Made by a program: the position numbers and the translations under genes. A DNA stretch of 64,000 bases from Liopterus haemorrhoidalis (Eukaryota; Arthropoda; Insecta; Coleoptera; Dytiscidae), in NCBI GenBank assembly GCA_963971575.1, contig OZ020612.1, forward strand, positions 67,267,869-67,331,868, read 5' to 3'. A model generated the notes under the pieces. It saw only the letters and a list, made by a program, of their open reading frames with translations, searched no databases and was not told the DNA's origin. Below, piece by piece: positions 63,101 to 64,000 of the stretch (position 1 is its first letter; each line of letters opens with the position of its first letter).

Positions 63101-64000
63101 AACCAGTACTGGAGCTCTCACCAGTGGTAGAGTGGTAACCAGTCATTGTAGTTCCTTCATGAGTTGTTGTTACTTTGTCAGTACCAGTGAGATCAGTTAC
63201 AGAGCTCTCACCAATGGTGGAGAGGTAACCAGTCATTGTGGTTCCTTCATGAGAAGTTGTTCCTTTCTCAGATCCTGTGTAACCAGTACTGGAGCTCTCA
63301 CCAGTGGTGGTGTGGTAACCAGTCATTGTGGTTCCTTCATGAGAAGTTGTTCCTTTCTCAGATCCTGTGTAACCAGTACTGGAGCTCTCACCAGTGGTGG
63401 TGTGGTAACCAGTCATTGTGGTTCCTTCATGAGAAGTTGTTCCTTTCTCAGATCCTGTGTAACCAGTACTGGAGCTCTCACCAGTGGTGGTGTGGTAACC
63501 AGTCATTGTGGTTCCTTCATGAGACGTTGATACTTTCTCAGATCCTGTGTAACCAGTACTGGAGCTCTCACCAGTGGTGGTGTGGTAACCAGTCATTGTG
63601 GTTCCTTCATGAGACGTTGATACTTTCTCAGATCCTGTGTAACCAGTACTGGAGCTCTCACCAGTGGTGGTGTGGTAACCAGTCATTGTGGTTCCTTCAT
63701 GAGACGTTGTTCCTTTCTCAGATCCTGTGTAACCAGTACTGGAGCTCTCACCAGTGGTGGAGTGGTAACCAGTCATTGTGGTTCCTTCATGAGACGTTGT
63801 TCCTTTCTCAGATCCTGTGTAACCAGTACTGGAGCTCTCACCAGTGGTGGAGTGGTAACCAGTCATTATGGTTCCTTCATGAGACGTTGTTCCTTTCTCA
63901 GATCCTGTGTAACCAGTACTGGAGCTCTCACCAGTGGTGGAGTGGTAACCAGTCATTATGGTTCCTTCATGAGACGTTGTTCCTTTCTCAGATCCTGTGT
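1..64000 (-). CDS. dpy: dumpy, interior part of the gene (56 coding exons)
   Basis: Giant apical extracellular-matrix protein; in Drosophila it is anchored in the membrane and links epidermis, trachea and tendon cells to cuticle under tension. The identification rests on dozens of DPY modules (pattern CRPEC-x(5)-C-x(5)-AC-x(4)-C-x-DPC) alternating with six-cysteine EGF domains, an arrangement typical of Dumpy. I joined exons by the minus-strand donor (mostly GTAAG, seen as CTTAC on the plus strand), by the acceptor AG, and by requiring reading frame across each junction. All 55 junctions are phase 1 and all complete exons are 3n, so one frame of about 31.3 kb runs through the window. Start codon, signal peptide, ZP domain, membrane segment and stop are outside. 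No other host gene is visible. Exon skipping would never shift the frame, so isoform diversity is likely but cannot be read from DNA. Confidence 0.95.
188..523 (-). CDS. dpy: dpy exon T55: 336-bp array exon (class X)
   Basis: 112 residues: APIIKDEPVVQNPCVPSPCG, LANYIG, HCSVINHTPICTC, PQGYTGDPFSNC. Confidence 0.95.
592..906 (-). CDS. dpy: dpy exon T54: 315-bp array exon (class Z)
   Basis: 105 residues: DPCIPSPCG, RQVNGQAVCSC, CETGHTGDPFTRC. Preceded by a 66-nt in-frame, stop-free intron. Confidence 0.95.
973..1617 (-). CDS. dpy: dpy exon T53: 645-bp array exon (classes X and Y), subtype I
   Basis: 215 residues: LPEYSGSPPNC (others LPEFVG), CVCVVGYVGDPFSQC, IKQHEPIQERPTPC, AICKEQNNAGSCSC. Confidence 0.95.
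1685..2293 (-). CDS. dpy: dpy exon T52: 609-bp array exon (classes Y and Z)
   Basis: 203 residues, start of unit 6. The acceptor TTCCAG is followed by AAG, so the cut could shift by three bases; the one used keeps the standard length of 609. PARLTGDPFVRC. Confidence 0.94.
2364..2699 (-). CDS. dpy: dpy exon T51: 336-bp array exon (class X), subtype II
   Basis: 112 residues: ARPVIQEEQVIKNPCIPSPC, LPNYIG, AQCSVINHTPICNC, PEGYTGNPFSSC. Counterpart of T35. Confidence 0.95.
2770..3084 (-). CDS. dpy: dpy exon T50: 315-bp array exon (class Z), subtype II
   Basis: 105 residues: DPCVPSPCG, RQVNGQAVCSC, GSPPGC, CEVGHTGDPFTRC. Counterpart of T34. Confidence 0.95.
3164..3808 (-). CDS. dpy: dpy exon T49: 645-bp array exon (classes X and Y), subtype II
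   Basis: 215 residues: ESPPPPVNPC, CICIVGYVGDPFSQC, EAIEERPTPC, AQCREQNRAGSCIC, MPGYTGDPFRYC. Matches T33, which lies 8.70 kb away. Confidence 0.95.
3878..4486 (-). CDS. dpy: dpy exon T48: 609-bp array exon (classes Y and Z)
   Basis: 203 residues, start of unit 5. AQCHNGICTC, GARCDVINH, PARFTGDPFLRC. Confidence 0.95.
4545..4880 (-). CDS. dpy: dpy exon T47: 336-bp array exon (class X)
   Basis: 112 residues: APPIIKDDPVIQNPCLPSPCG, ACIREKC, PQEYTGDPFSSCFPRPPE. Confidence 0.95.
4949..5263 (-). CDS. dpy: dpy exon T46: 315-bp array exon (class Z)
   Basis: 105 residues: DPCVPSPCG, REVNNQAVCSC, CVNQKCVDPC, CEARYTGDPFTRC. Confidence 0.95.
5330..5974 (-). CDS. dpy: dpy exon T45: 645-bp array exon (classes X and Y), subtype I
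   Basis: 215 residues: LESPPPPVNPC, CICIIGYIGDPFSQC, EPIQERPTPC, AICKEQNNAGSCTC. Followed by a 66-nt in-frame intron without stops. Confidence 0.95.
6044..6652 (-). CDS. dpy: dpy exon T44: 609-bp array exon (classes Y and Z)
   Basis: 203 residues, start of unit 4. TQCTNGICTC in the short class Y EGF (others AQCHNG), SAQCDVINH. Confidence 0.95.
6721..7056 (-). CDS. dpy: dpy exon T43: 336-bp array exon (class X)
   Basis: 112 residues: APPIIKDEPVIQNPC, LVNYIG, ACIREKC, PQEYTGDPFSSCFFKPPE. Confidence 0.95.
7126..7440 (-). CDS. dpy: dpy exon T42: 315-bp array exon (class Z)
   Basis: 105 residues: DPCVPSPCG, REVNNQAVCSC (Asn-Asn shared only with T46), NKACINQKC, CEVRHTGDPFTRC. Confidence 0.95.
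7506..8150 (-). CDS. dpy: dpy exon T41: 645-bp array exon (classes X and Y), subtype I
   Basis: 215 residues: LESPPPPVNLCQPSPCG (Leu for Pro before the first Cys), ECASNSEC, EPIQERPTPC, AICKEQNGAGSCTC. Confidence 0.95.
8220..8828 (-). CDS. dpy: dpy exon T40: 609-bp array exon (classes Y and Z)
   Basis: 203 residues, start of unit 3. VTNPCQPSPCG in the second module (others NPCHPSPCG); PTRFTGDPFIRC. Confidence 0.95.
8897..9232 (-). CDS. dpy: dpy exon T39: 336-bp array exon (class X)
   Basis: 112 residues: APPIIKDEPVIQNPCMPSPC, AQCNVINHTPICTC, PEGYTGNPFSSC. It ends GAAA at the donor where other copies end GAAC, so the junction residue to T40 changes from Pro to Thr. Confidence 0.95.
9299..9613 (-). 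CDS. dpy: dpy exon T38: 315-bp array exon (class Z)
   Basis: 105 residues: TDPCAPSPCG (Ala only in this copy), REVNGQAVCSC, CEVRYTGDPFTRC. Confidence 0.95.
9680..10324 (-). CDS. dpy: dpy exon T37: 645-bp array exon (classes X and Y), subtype I
   Basis: 215 residues: PPPPINPCRPSPCG, FSQCIIKQQEPIQERPTPC, AICKEQNNAGSCTC. The 69-nt intron before it is in frame and has no stop. Confidence 0.95.
10394..11002 (-). CDS. dpy: dpy exon T36: 609-bp array exon (classes Y and Z)
   Basis: 203 residues. Begins unit 2. VPGFIG instead of VPGYIG; second-module EGF reads AKCEVIKHNPICTC. Confidence 0.95.
11062..11397 (-). CDS. dpy: dpy exon T35: 336-bp array exon (class X), subtype II
   Basis: 112 residues: linker ARPVIQQEQVVRNPC (subtype II, against APIIKDEPV in subtype I), GGTPSCSCLVNFLG, EGF GYTGDPFSSC. 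Confidence 0.95.
11472..11786 (-). CDS. dpy: dpy exon T34: 315-bp array exon (class Z), subtype II
   Basis: 105 residues: AVLEEPTDPCTPSPCG, RQVNGQAVCSC, CDVGHTGDPFTRC. The 78-nt intron before it matches the 79-nt one before T50; other units have 65-66 nt here. Confidence 0.95.
11865..12509 (-). CDS. dpy: dpy exon T33: 645-bp array exon (classes X and Y), subtype II
   Basis: 215 residues: ETPPPPVNPCQPSPCG, QCKVAGDSPSCSC, then the subtype II linker EAIEEKPTPC and AQCREHNRAGSCIC. Shares these marks with T49 only. The acceptor is TATAG; a CAG three bases on is an alternative. Confidence 0.95.
12575..13183 (-). CDS. dpy: dpy exon T32: 609-bp array exon (classes Y and Z)
   Basis: 203 residues, two modules: VPVETDPCNPSPCGPNAQC with the short HNGICTC first EGF, then VVTNPCHPSPCG with REVNGQAVCSC. 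First copy of repeat unit 1. Variant PQRMTGNAFVQC and PTRYTGDPFVRC. Confidence 0.95.
13242..13577 (-). CDS. dpy: dpy exon T31: 336-bp array exon (class X)
   Basis: 112 residues: APIIKDEPVIRNPCDPSPCG, RDIGDSPSCSCLANYIG, DPY ECTINPECPSNKACMREKC, EGF GYTGDPFSNC, end KPPE. Checked codon by codon: no stop or frameshift. Lacks an early Met in frame. Confidence 0.94.
13647..13961 (-). CDS. dpy: dpy exon T30: 315-bp array exon (class Z)
   Basis: 105 residues. AILEEHKDPCVPTPCG and CVSQKC differ from the other six copies (AVLEEPTDPC, CVNQKC); REINGQAVCSCLPSYIG. The most divergent 315-bp copy, as expected at the array edge. Confidence 0.94.
14028..14357 (-). CDS. dpy: dpy exon T29: one module (class Y), entry to the tandem array
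   Basis: 110 residues: PKYTPERINPCYPSPCGANAEC, KERNGAGSC, IGNPYEGC, DPY ECVLNSDCPSNRACIRNKC, EGF GYTGDPFRYC, end PPE. It aligns with the second half of the 645-bp array exons (X plus Y); T28 (X) and T29 (Y) together correspond to one 645-bp exon with an intron in the middle. Confidence 0.95.
15314..15511 (+). repeat. diverged direct repeat, copy 1
   Basis: A ~190-bp segment starting TTGGATTGTTGAAGTATAAG, with an AATAAA signal and the paired CTCGAACTCAAG/AACTCGAGTC motifs. It matches 16,497-16,684 with substitutions and small gaps. The two copies flank the satellite. Could be remnants of short LTRs or two insertions of one element. Confidence 0.6.
15815..16377 (+). repeat. short satellite, five units, alternating 122 and 113 bp
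   Basis: The motif CCGCGGGCCGT occurs at 15,822, 15,944, 16,057, 16,179 and 16,292, i.e. spacings 122, 113, 122, 113. Each unit also has CCCGATACTAA and TTTTAGGATTTCCTAGGTAT. The strict alternation means the real unit is a ~235-bp dimer. Confidence 0.9.
16497..16684 (+). repeat. diverged direct repeat, copy 2
   Basis: Same orientation as the copy at 15,314, beginning TTAGATTGTTGGAGTAAAAG and ending in AACTCAAGTCTGCG. About 1.18 kb apart. Neither copy has a coding frame. Confidence 0.6.
17191..17216 (+). repeat. GTCT tetranucleotide microsatellite
   Basis: About six GTCT units within the surrounding GTCATTTTGTC context, 40 bp right of a TTTAGGGTTTTGTAGGTAT motif that also ends the element at 41.3-41.8 kb. 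Probably the 5' part of a transposon. Confidence 0.8.
17697..17790 (+). ncRNA. tRNA-like Pol III unit (SINE head or tRNA pseudogene)
   Basis: A-box-like TGGCGTGGTTG at 17,704-17,714 (one mismatch to consensus), perfect B box GTTCGAATC at 17,759-17,767, normal box spacing, then a run of about 18 T that would stop Pol III. The T stem pairs poorly and no clean anticodon arm is evident, so a working tRNA is unlikely. Confidence 0.4.
19876..20196 (-). CDS. dpy: dpy exon T28: one module (class X)
   Basis: 107 residues: VEEPQPRPVTNPCLPSPCG, VVRGESPACSC, DPY ECTINPECSSQLACINQRC, EGF GHTGDPFSGC. GTAAG donor into the 5.5-kb intron. Confidence 0.94.
20315..20620 (-). CDS. dpy: dpy exon T27: one module (class Z)
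   Basis: 102 residues: IETQPCNPSPCGPNSIC, RVHNGVAVCSC, GSPPSC, DPY ECIVSAECALTQACLNNKC, EGF NHNPICSC, GHTGDPFTRC. The shortest linker of the series. The intron before it is only 52 nt. Confidence 0.94.
20673..24515 (-). CDS. dpy: dpy exon T26: twelve EGF-DPY-EGF modules in one 3.84-kb exon
   Basis: 1,281 residues with no intron. Counting the first-EGF signatures gives twelve modules in class order Z-X-Y four times over, continuing the register of T24 (X) and T25 (Y) and handing over to T27 (Z). The first three modules (RDPCRPSPCGPNSQC, GNPCVPSPCGPNSQC, VNPCSPSPCGPNAEC) resemble the single-module exons next to them. Two class Y modules have a shortened first EGF (RDGDCSC; LEGRCTC), as the class Y module at the start of the 609-bp array exons also does. 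Donor GTAAG, acceptor TTTCAG. Its inner module boundaries sit where neighbours have phase 1 introns, so introns were lost here or never gained. Confidence 0.95.
24516..24841 (-). other. intron T25-T26, 326 nt, nothing recognised
   Basis: AT-rich spacer between T25 and T26. No repeat, coding signature or element end seen. Confidence 0.8.
24842..25168 (-). CDS. dpy: dpy exon T25: one module (class Y)
   Basis: 109 residues: ITEGPLDPCNPSPCGSNAVC, KERNGAGSC, FGDPYTGC, DPY ECVINSDCDRSKACLNNKC, EGF GYTGDPLTSC. GTATG donor. Confidence 0.94.
25233..25556 (-). CDS. dpy: dpy exon T24: one module (class X)
   Basis: 108 residues: RPVIEEPSGDPCVPTPCG, RAVGNTPACSC, GRAPNC, DPY ECTINAECPGNLACQNERC, EGF GYTGDPFSGC. 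GTAAG donor. Confidence 0.94.
25651..26265 (+). mobile_element. non-autonomous DNA transposon candidate (MITE) in intron T23-T24
   Basis: Inverted ends: ACTATAAGTTGCT plus CTAAAAGGACTTTA on the left (25,651-25,688) and their reverse complements on the right (26,219-26,265). TA dinucleotides abut the inner CAGG ends, which would fit a Tc1/mariner-like element, but the repeat extends outward past them. No transposase frame. The rest of this 745-nt intron holds nothing else. Confidence 0.55.
26302..26619 (-). CDS. dpy: dpy exon T23: one module (class Z)
   Basis: 106 residues: VTEAPITDPCRPSPCGPYSQC, REINGHAVCSC, PPACKPEC (Lys instead of the usual Arg before PEC), DPY TISSDCPQDKACINTKC, EGF GFTGDPFIRC. 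No in-frame early Met, so easily missed. Confidence 0.94.
26678..27007 (-). CDS. dpy: dpy exon T22: one module (class Y)
   Basis: 110 residues: VEEERNPCNPSPCGSNALC, KERNGVGAC, FGDPYTGC, DPY ECVTNSDCPFDKACTNNKC, EGF GYTGNALQSC, end VPPQ. Confidence 0.94.
27063..27377 (-). CDS. dpy: dpy exon T21: one module (class X)
   Basis: 105 residues: RPVIVPSGNPCVPSPCGPNSQC, RAIGNTPACSC, GRSPNC, DPY ECTINAECPGNLACQNERC, EGF GYTGDPFAGC. GTAAG donor. Confidence 0.94.
27378..27731 (-). other. intron T20-T21, 354 nt, nothing recognised
   Basis: No exon signature and no repeat pair seen. Confidence 0.8.
27732..28049 (-). CDS. dpy: dpy exon T20: one module (class Z)
   Basis: 106 residues: VEEPKIVVNPCSPSPCGPYSVC, REINGHAVCSC, DPY ECMISADCPPDKACINQKC, EGF NHNPICSC, GFTGDPFVRC. 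GTAAG donor. Confidence 0.94.
28218..28541 (-). CDS. dpy: dpy exon T19: one module (class Y)
   Basis: 108 residues: IEEERNPCNPSPCGSNAIC, KERNGAGSC, GDPYVGC, DPY ECVLNTDCPKNRACINNKC, EGF GYTGNALQSC. GTATG donor. Close to T22. Confidence 0.94.
28598..28912 (-). CDS. dpy: dpy exon T18: one module (class X)
   Basis: 105 residues: RPVVPGNPCVPSPCGPNSQC, RAVGNTPACSC, VGRSPNC, DPY ECTINTECPGNLACINERC, EGF GYTGDPFAGC. Close to T21 and T24. A second CTTAC about 20 bp to the left (28,574-28,578) is not needed. Confidence 0.94.
28913..29654 (-). other. intron T17-T18, 742 nt, nothing recognised
   Basis: AT-rich sequence without DPY/EGF coding signature, inverted ends or clear repeats. Confidence 0.75.
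29655..29972 (-). CDS. dpy: dpy exon T17: one module (class Z)
   Basis: 106 residues: VTEAPIREPCRPSPCGPYSQC, REINGHAVCSC, DPY ECTISADCSQDKACINQKC, EGF NHNPICSC, GFTGDPFTRC. Fully open, but has no early start codon, so a length-based ORF scan misses it. Nearly the same as T23. Confidence 0.94.
29973..30312 (-). other. intron T16-T17, 340 nt, nothing recognised
   Basis: Contains a short GC-rich patch (GGGGCGGCGCTTCGCCAGGG near 30,170) but no identifiable element. Confidence 0.75.
30313..30636 (-). CDS. dpy: dpy exon T16: one module (class Y)
   Basis: 108 residues: VVVEQPRNPCHPSPCGSNAVC, KELRNAGSC, YGDPYTGC, DPY ECVLNTDCSRTRSC, EGF GYTGSPVKAC. GTAAG donor. Confidence 0.94.
30943..31414 (+). 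mobile_element. PIF/Harbinger-type non-autonomous element, copy A
   Basis: 472 bp with inverted ends (AGCCGGGAACAGAATGCA left; AGTGGGAAACAGAATGCA read inward from the right) flanked by TAA on both sides, the target duplication of PIF/Harbinger elements. It carries the start of an open frame (MDDEDLCVMLFMLYTSYLYI, from 31,122) and is otherwise a deletion derivative. An inverted copy lies at 57,705-58,164. Confidence 0.85.
31545..32140 (+). repeat. degenerate tandem repeat, ~145-160 bp units
   Basis: The motif TCGAAAACGATAAAA recurs in drifted form near 31,778, 31,922 and 32,081, each followed by text like TTTTGGAATACTGAG and GAAGCAAGTTCTGAACAAA. A related single unit (ATCTCGAAAACGGTAC) stands near 60,345, so this is a dispersed family. 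Confidence 0.5.
32586..32710 (+). mobile_element. palindromic foldback MITE, 125 bp
   Basis: The left arm from CAGTGAGCGG through GTTTAGGTAGTA and TTTTAATCC pairs with the right arm ending CCGCTCCCTG; arms are about 60 bp. No clean target duplication could be read. Confidence 0.6.
32874..33197 (-). CDS. dpy: dpy exon T15: one module (class X)
   Basis: 108 residues: linker RPVIEIPT, NPCIPSPCGPYSDC with KNIGSRAACSC, YYYGQPPNC, DPY ECMVNSDCPPNKACQNTRC, EGF RFSGDPFSGC. GTAAG donor. First of the exons whose linker starts RPV(I/V), a mark of class X in this stretch. Confidence 0.93.
33518..34334 (+). mobile_element. THAP-domain (P-type) non-autonomous DNA element, copy A
   Basis: ~817 bp. A 50-codon frame at 33,650-33,802 has the start of a THAP zinc finger (CCVPMCNS, then ISFHLFP); further on, past a stop, the other half appears (KVCSLHFNDSDY). 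This C2CH pattern is typical of P-element and related transposases. An inverted copy of nearly the same length is at 56,094-56,909. Ends share only TAGGG; no 8-bp duplication seen. Ends accurate to a few bases. Confidence 0.75.
34502..34822 (-). CDS. dpy: dpy exon T14: one module (class Z)
   Basis: 107 residues: linker YYEEEKPR, NPCVPSPCGLNSIC with RLQHDHPVCSC and PPNC, DPY ECTINAECPSNKACSRNKC, EGF GYVGNAFVSC. CGLN replaces the common CGPN. The donor is GTATG. Confidence 0.93.
35019..35602 (+). mobile_element. foldback element with ~160-bp inverted arms
   Basis: Left arm 35,019-35,180 and right arm 35,443-35,602 are long inverted repeats (ends GGGGGGGTAGGGTCT; inner ends GGCGAAATGAG). The ~260-bp middle codes for nothing recognisable. 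Lies in intron T13-T14, which is otherwise blank. Confidence 0.8.
36119..36436 (-). CDS. dpy: dpy exon T13: one module (class Y)
   Basis: 106 residues: YEEPKSSCHPSPCGSNAVC, RERNGVAAC, HGDPYTGC (class Y marks), DPY ECVQNTDCARNQACRHMKC, EGF ending GFTGNPIFEC. GTAAG donor. Confidence 0.94.
36437..36753 (-). other. intron T12-T13, 317 nt, nothing recognised
   Basis: No coding signature or element ends seen. Confidence 0.8.
36754..37071 (-). CDS. dpy: dpy exon T12: one EGF-DPY-EGF module (class X)
   Basis: 106 residues. Linker APKPVAPL, EGF NPCIPSPCGPNSDC with RVIDTRAVCSC, DPY ECVIHQDCPPHLACVSNKC, EGF ending GFEGDPFSGC. Follows the class Z end of T11. GTAAG donor, GCAG acceptor. Confidence 0.94.
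37255..39183 (-). CDS. dpy: dpy exon T11: six EGF-DPY-EGF modules without introns
   Basis: 643 residues. The first module is atypical: its first EGF is CYQSPCDPTSQC, then a CDPC-containing loop and PFCRPEC, instead of the usual CSC-LPGYIG. Five standard modules follow in class order Y, Z, X, Y, Z. The donor is GTATTG, acceptor TTTCAG. It opens the X-Y-Z series that runs to the left edge. Confidence 0.93.
39241..40392 (-). CDS. dpy: dpy exon T10: run of EGF domains with few DPY modules
   Basis: 384 residues. Starts PEGDECHPNNCGPNSGC; five EGF domains follow one another without a DPY between them, then EGF, DPY (ECLIDDDCNNHQACIGYRC) and EGF, then a regular EGF-DPY-EGF module (NDPCMPSPCGVNTIC, ECTLNSDCPNDKAC). 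This is where the protein switches from plain EGF repeats to the EGF-DPY-EGF array. The MELCHPGPCGMNSDC EGF is very Dumpy-like. The next intron (39,184-39,240) is 57 nt, in frame and without stops. Confidence 0.93.
40449..40739 (-). CDS. dpy: dpy exon T9: DPY-EGF-EGF
   Basis: 97 residues: DPY (CRSNSECAVTEACINKKC), EGF (CNCGPGAICEVFNHKATC, GYQGNPATGC), then a second EGF (NPCDPNPCGINAMC, GLTGNPFKNC). It joins T10 through Ile. GTAAG donor. Confidence 0.92.
41021..41221 (-). CDS. dpy: dpy exon T8: DPY-EGF
   Basis: 67 residues: CQYNEDCPPEKLCDRLNRVC (DPY), then EGF with CGENADCTPENHGITCSC and GYLGNPYTYC. The donor is GTATAT rather than GTAAG; acceptor TTGCAG. Phase 1 on both sides. Confidence 0.9.
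41263..41828 (+). mobile_element. short-TIR element in intron T7-T8 (candidate MITE)
   Basis: Ends TCAGGGTTTCGTAGGTAT (left) and, inverted, TTTTAGGGTTTTGTAGGTAT (right). The same terminal motif stands alone at 17.14 kb. A minus-strand frame with MDVDETGSK lies inside but matches nothing I know. At 41,514-41,540 the text ATACCTCGATCACAATAC resembles the 3' end of exon T8. Confidence 0.5.
41858..42040 (-). CDS. dpy: dpy exon T7: DPY-EGF
   Basis: 61 residues: DPY half NCVHNEECALTEACIGNTC-QRPC, then EGF CAENAACINTNHGSDCSC, GYQGNGYVGC. GTAAG donor, phase 1 both sides. Of the same short class as T6 and T8 (one DPY and one EGF, no preceding EGF). Confidence 0.92.
42363..42754 (+). mobile_element. 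inverted duplication of a mariner transposase 3' end (hairpin)
   Basis: Right arm 42,568-42,750 (+) encodes the C-terminal end of a mariner transposase (YHLFCSLQNSLNGKNF, FFESKDGTF, GIMKLPERF, NNGQYT, then TGA). The left arm 42,363-42,540 is its reverse complement with few differences. The loop is only about 27 nt. Catalytic D,D,D region absent. A transcript would fold into a ~180-bp hairpin. Confidence 0.85.
44439..44978 (+). mobile_element. MITE candidate with TGGGTGCGTTTTGTTG ends
   Basis: 16-bp inverted ends about 540 bp apart (44,440-44,455 and 44,961-44,976). No frame inside. Target duplication not resolved. Confidence 0.5.
45282..45497 (-). CDS. dpy: dpy exon T6: DPY-EGF
   Basis: 72 residues: EPGMPKSPQPCESDSDC lead, DPY (CLESEACFMSVCQDPC) and EGF (CAPSAKCQAKMHRPICTC, GFEGNPAIKC). 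Acceptor CCTCAG, donor GTAAG, phase 1 both sides. Flanked by a 3.2-kb and a 4.1-kb intron. Confidence 0.9.
45794..46110 (+). mobile_element. hAT-type MITE, unit 1 of a tandem pair
   Basis: 317 bp; ends CAGTGTTTCTCAAC and GTTGAGAAACACTG; perfect 8-bp target duplication GTGTAGAC at 45,786-45,793 and 46,111-46,118. Interior repeats GTGGTCCGCG motifs. No transposase. Confidence 0.9.
46119..46912 (+). mobile_element. hAT-type MITE, unit 2, interrupted by another element
   Basis: Second copy of the same MITE, starting directly after the shared GTGTAGAC and ending at a third copy (GTGTAGAT, 46,913-46,920). Net length about 290 bp once the nested 496-bp insertion and its 8-bp duplication are removed. 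Confidence 0.85.
46292..46787 (+). mobile_element. hAT-type element nested in the MITE
   Basis: 496 bp with ends CAGGGCTTTGAACCG and, inverted, CAGGGCTTCGAACCG, flanked by GTATTTAT and GTATTTAG (7 of 8 match; the uninterrupted sister copy reads GTATTTAG here). Interior rich in AACCGAAAACCG-like text and a C17 run near 46,551. Confidence 0.85.
47074..47463 (+). mobile_element. MITE with TATCACACTAGA inverted ends
   Basis: About 390 bp. AAGGCGTATCACACTAGA on the left; the right end reads TTAAGGCCTTATCACACTAG inward. The interior has several AAGTCTT/AAGACTT repeats. No transposase; target duplication uncertain. Confidence 0.65.
48296..48535 (+). repeat. short-period degenerate minisatellite
   Basis: A ~14-16 bp motif like TTTCGGATACCCGG repeats in drifted form (TTCGGTTACTAGG, TTCGGATACCCGG, TTCGGACATTCGG and so on) for about 240 bp. 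The frame it leaves open on the minus strand is a by-product. Confidence 0.7.
49635..51923 (-). CDS. dpy: dpy exon T5: Ser/Thr-rich mucin-like domain, then DPY-EGF
   Basis: 763 residues. About 690 residues are Thr/Ser/Glu-rich with loosely repeated motifs (for example VENLITFTES and TTESTTVV), followed by CSIDKDCPSSEGCRKSRC (DPY) and an EGF (CVEENNCSTHSLC, CLCKPGYPTKDC). I chose the upstream acceptor TTTCTTCAG at 51,924 because the frame is open to it and it has a pyrimidine tract with a CTAAC branch-like site; an alternative acceptor lies at about 51,817. The donor is GTAGCT. The layout matches T1 (mucin domain plus DPY-EGF tail), but this exon has no regular repeat. Confidence 0.88.
52772..53143 (-). 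pseudogene. N-terminal fragment of a DDE transposase-like protein
   Basis: 123-codon frame. MPFKSKLNGRGITSHSREIV and the later KRNIDDFHKGVLKKTILDLY, PTLSAILPKF resemble the helix-turn-helix N-terminus of IS630/Tc1-like (DDE_3) endonucleases found in insect genomes. The catalytic part is absent. Assignment is from memory of the family pattern; it could be another element type. Confidence 0.45.
53290..54662 (-). mobile_element. 5'-truncated Penelope-like retroelement with inverted terminal repeats
   Basis: Arms of about 280 bp (53,290-53,571 and 54,355-54,633) are near-perfect inverted repeats. Between them, on the minus strand, lies a GIY-YIG endonuclease domain (VVYHIPCAGCDLGYIGQT, then LHKRIYQHK, THFFETNHKF), the C-terminal domain of Penelope-like elements; no reverse transcriptase remains. 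A 14-bp duplication ATATAATTGTACAA stands at 53,276-53,289 and 54,663-54,676, leaving a ~29-bp tail outside the right arm. Inverted terminal repeats and a short tail are known for this class. Confidence 0.88.
55797..55880 (-). CDS. dpy: dpy exon T4: 28-residue cysteine-rich micro-exon
   Basis: Encodes a Thr/Val-rich lead, then CEHCPPGVKCDPLTGACIK. The cysteine spacing (2, 4, 6) matches neither a standard EGF nor a DPY module. Acceptor TTTTTTAG and donor GTAAG, phase 1 on both sides. It joins T3 (CVP-L-VQPTV) and T5 (CIK-A-PLTG) in frame. Confidence 0.75.
56094..56909 (-). mobile_element. THAP-domain (P-type) non-autonomous DNA element, copy B
   Basis: ~816 bp, reverse-complement copy of the element at 33,518, highly similar along its whole length including the THAP frame and its stop. 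So the internal break is older than the spread of the two copies. Confidence 0.75.
57184..57318 (+). mobile_element. palindromic foldback MITE, 135 bp
   Basis: The arms TGCCCGGTTGCATAAAAG ... GTAAGCTAAAA and their near-complement TTTTAGCTTAC ... ACAACCGGACA pair over about 43 bp each. No frame. Confidence 0.75.
57390..57458 (-). CDS. dpy: dpy exon T3: 23-residue cysteine-rich micro-exon
   Basis: Encodes VCQCQKDSNCPSNLVCDGCNC-VP. The core DSNCPSNLVC is DPY-like. Good acceptor (TTTCAG) and GTAAG donor, phase 1 both sides, 69 bp. Its leading CQC may close the EGF left open at the end of T2. Too short to be found by ORF length; supported by splice sites, frame and cysteine pattern. Confidence 0.72.
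57705..58164 (-). mobile_element. PIF/Harbinger-type non-autonomous element, copy B
   Basis: 460 bp, opposite orientation to the copy at 30,943. Ends AGTGGGGAACAGAATGCA and, from the right, AGCCTGGAACAGAATGCA, again flanked by TAA. The frame start MDDEDLCVMLF is on the minus strand. Confidence 0.85.
58211..58862 (+). mobile_element. inverted-repeat element, ~650 bp
   Basis: The left arm (58,211-58,256; GACAAGCATGCATGATCA) is inverted at 58,815-58,862. The arms are about 45 bp with a few differences. The frames inside match nothing known. Confidence 0.6.
59152..59315 (+). mobile_element. small hAT MITE, 164 bp
   Basis: Ends CAGAGTTTCCCAAACT and AGTTTGGGAAACTCTG, perfect 8-bp duplication AAATAGAC at 59,144-59,151 and 59,316-59,323. 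Interior repeats GAGCACT/GGAGCAC. Confidence 0.92.
59417..59560 (-). CDS. dpy: dpy exon T2: short DPY plus half-EGF
   Basis: 48 residues: CTAHNQCPAQQACIQSKC-RNPC (DPY type), then C-R-I-QQDCQVLDHQPVC. The acceptor AG lies at 59,561 and the donor GTACTG at 59,411-59,416, a weaker donor than the usual GTAAG. Phase 1 on both sides. The EGF is shortened and lacks the last cysteine pair unless it is completed by T3. Confidence 0.82.
59561..60775 (-). other. intron T1-T2, 1.2 kb
   Basis: Holds a tRNA-Lys-like retro-copy (59.93-60.0 kb) and one unit of the dispersed repeat also seen at 31.5-32.1 kb (near 60,345). No exon signature. Confidence 0.75.
59932..60005 (+). pseudogene. tRNA-Lys (CUU)-derived pseudogene or SINE head, with genomic CCA
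   Basis: ACCCGGCTAGTTCAGTCGG, TAAAGCATGAGAC and ACGTTGGGCG match eukaryotic tRNA-Lys(CUU), but the anticodon loop has lost bases (GAGACTTAATTCT) and the T arm is broken. It ends GGGCGCCA, i.e. CCA is in the DNA. CCA is normally added after transcription, so this looks like reverse transcription of a mature tRNA or a tRNA-derived element. Confidence 0.75.
60776..64000 (-). CDS. dpy: dpy exon T1 (5' end beyond window): mucin-like 30-residue repeats, then DPY-EGF
   Basis: At least 1,075 residues. About 29 tandem copies of a 30-residue unit (consensus begins MTGYHSTTGESSSTGYTG and ends in SEK, TTSHEGTT) run from the right edge down to about 61,330, 90 bp each, nearly identical at DNA level in the right half and decaying leftward (last two copies are 29 residues). 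A non-repetitive Ser/Thr stretch follows (61,330-60,960), then a cysteine-rich end with a DPY-like half (CEHQDDC, CIAKKCRDPC) and one EGF. The donor is GTAAAC at 60,775. The Ser/Thr density suggests dense O-glycosylation and an extended spacer; the role is comparable to the PIGSFEAST region of fly Dumpy, but the repeat sequence and length differ. The true 5' end is not seen. Confidence 0.9.
61330..64000 (-). repeat. 90-bp coding minisatellite (30-aa units) inside T1
   Basis: About 29 complete head-to-tail copies plus a partial one at the edge. Each unit shows GGTTACCA (plus-strand TGGTAACC), GAGAGCTC and the TCTCATGAAGGAAC motif. Units near 63.3-64.0 kb are close to identical; those near 61.4-61.7 kb carry variants such as VTDLTGTD. 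One such divergent variant reappears at about 63,150-63,230 amid the homogeneous copies, which suggests internal block shuffling. Confidence 0.95.
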